DNA of 64,000 bases from Planctomycetota bacterium (GTDB taxonomy: Bacteria > Planctomycetota > UBA8742 > UBA2392): the NCBI GenBank assembly GCA_015075515.1, contig JABTUE010000001.1:124001-188000 (forward strand), in the 5' to 3' direction. Positions 63,292 to 64,000 of the stretch are shown in pieces. Below the pieces are notes generated by a model that saw nothing but the letters and a program-made list of their open reading frames with translations, was not told where the DNA came from and made no database searches. The position numbers were made by a program, and so were the translations under genes. The number at the start of each line of letters is the position of its first letter. Positions within the stretch are counted from its first letter, which is position 1.

Positions 63292-63379
63292 CGATTGCGG
63301 ATGGCGGATTGCGGATGGAGGACAAAGCCCGCGCGCTGGCGGCCCAGTCCGCGATCCGCAATCCGAAATCCGGAATCCC
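63292..63379. repeat. Inverted pair of ATCCGCAATCC-type repeats
   Basis: GATTGCGGAT-type words at 63293-63316 face ATCCGCAATCCGAAATC-type words at 63353-63379 across a GC-rich loop, so the RNA can form a long hairpin. It occupies the gap between rnd and moaC. Related to the tandem tract at 29235-29266. Confidence 0.7.
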
Positions 63380-63391
63380 TTTGCCCTGGCC

Positions 63392-63886
63392 CTAGCCCTT
63401 GTAATTGCCGCTTTTGCCGCCGGTTTTTTCCAGCAGCCGTACCTGTTCAATTATCATGCCCTTTTCCAGTGCCTTGAGCATGTCATAGATTGTCAGTGCC
63501 GCCACCGCCGCGGCGTGCAGAGCCTCCATCTCCACGCCGGTGCGGCCGGTGCATTTCACCGTAACCCGCGCGCAAATGCCATTGCGTCCCTGGGCGTCAC
63601 GCGGCAGGTCGGCATCAAAGGCGACCTCAATGCCGGCAATCGCCAGCGGATGGCACATCGGGATCGCGTCGGCCGTGCGCTTGGCCGCGCTGATGGCCGC
63701 GATGCGCGCCGTGGCCAGAACCTCGCCCTTGGGGCCGCTGCCGTCCAGGGCCGCGCGGTGGGTGGCGGGGCGCATGCGCACCACGGCTTCGGCTGTGGCG
63801 CTGCGGGCGGTGACATCCTTGCCCGACACGTCCACCATGCGGGCGTGGCCCTGTTCATTCAGATGCGAAAGTCTGGCCCTGGCCAT
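63392..63886 (-). CDS. moaC: Cyclic pyranopterin monophosphate synthase
   Basis: MoaC carries out the second step of molybdenum cofactor synthesis, making cPMP. The 164-residue product starts [20 protein letters not shown] and has [18 protein letters not shown], the active-site [16 protein letters not shown] and [20 protein letters not shown], then [20 protein letters not shown] and the terminal KSGNYKG. Lengths and motifs are normal. The frame runs 28 codons further up; the chosen ATG matches the family start. No other moa gene is in the window. 63887-64000 holds no visible gene. Confidence 0.95.
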   Translation of the reverse strand: MARARLSHLNEQGHARMVDVSGKDVTARSATAEAVVRMRPATHRAALDGSGPKGEVLATARIAAISAAKRTADAIPMCHPLAIAGIEVAFDADLPRDAQGRNGICARVTVKCTGRTGVEMEALHAAAVAALTIYDMLKALEKGMIIEQVRLLEKTGGKSGNYKG

Positions 63887-64000
63887 GGGGCGATTAAACG
63901 CCGGCGGCCACGGTTTGCACAGGGGTGCACTGTTTTCGCGCCGCCGGGGGCTGTAGACTGCGGCCTGCACCAGCGGACGCCACAGCCGGGCCGGTCTGTC

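Overview
The window is a GC-rich bacterial chromosome segment with dense coding on both strands and short intergenic gaps. No rRNA or tRNA gene was seen. Several features suggest a Planctomycetota-like (PVC-type) bacterium: RHS proteins ending in the GNYQCWNRVYEP / GRWTTPDP core, an ECF sigma factor with a FecR-like partner beside large coiled-coil proteins, an RNI-type LRR lipoprotein, PilT with a GspF-like protein, a DUF4416 protein and a CTERM-like surface protein. The phylum is an inference, because no phylogenetic marker was compared.

Layout. 1-3592 is core metabolism: the end of leuD, leuB, an ArsR/SRPBCC pair and a three-zinc-ribbon protein. 3821-14472 is an accessory island with lower GC in several stretches. 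It holds a capsid-like fragment joined to a caspase/CHAT-like remnant, secreted and lipoprotein genes, an orphan RHS 3' end with a variable tip, a 131-bp duplicated RHS segment, an IS3-family remnant with a decayed IS5-family element at its end, a complete IS3-family element, and a CHAT-like protein overlapping a membrane-anchored MORN-repeat protein. I read it as a graveyard or store of polymorphic-toxin tips and putative immunity genes. 14558-19944 is a minus-strand block (ALDH, tsaB, glmM, a ChaN-like protein). 20177-31095 holds typA, a fatty-acid desaturase, a YeeE/YedE-type sulfur-transporter pair, a GspF-like protein divergent from pilT, a cysteine desulfurase and DUF4416.

31103-44567 is an envelope/stress region. 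Two minus-strand proteins (one anti-sigma-like) lie divergent from an ECF sigma factor, its FecR-like membrane partner, a DUF4175-like membrane protein and two exported coiled-coil proteins, one with 12 GQNQQ repeats. The same GAACC-N16-CGTACTATA motif precedes the sigma gene and the large coiled-coil gene, which suggests autoregulation and one shared regulon.

44644-64000 holds a CTERM-like surface protein, MarR, Ogt, a DUF374 acyltransferase, an M20 amidohydrolase, two translationally coupled exported proteins, the yggS-panD-rph-GGDEF cluster, an ABC export pair with a PP2C phosphatase, an HTH/pseudo-receiver regulator, dapB, a ribonuclease D-like gene and moaC. Two related long imperfect palindromes (34670-34823 and 54871-54994) and two short tandem AATCC-type repeats are dispersed between genes.
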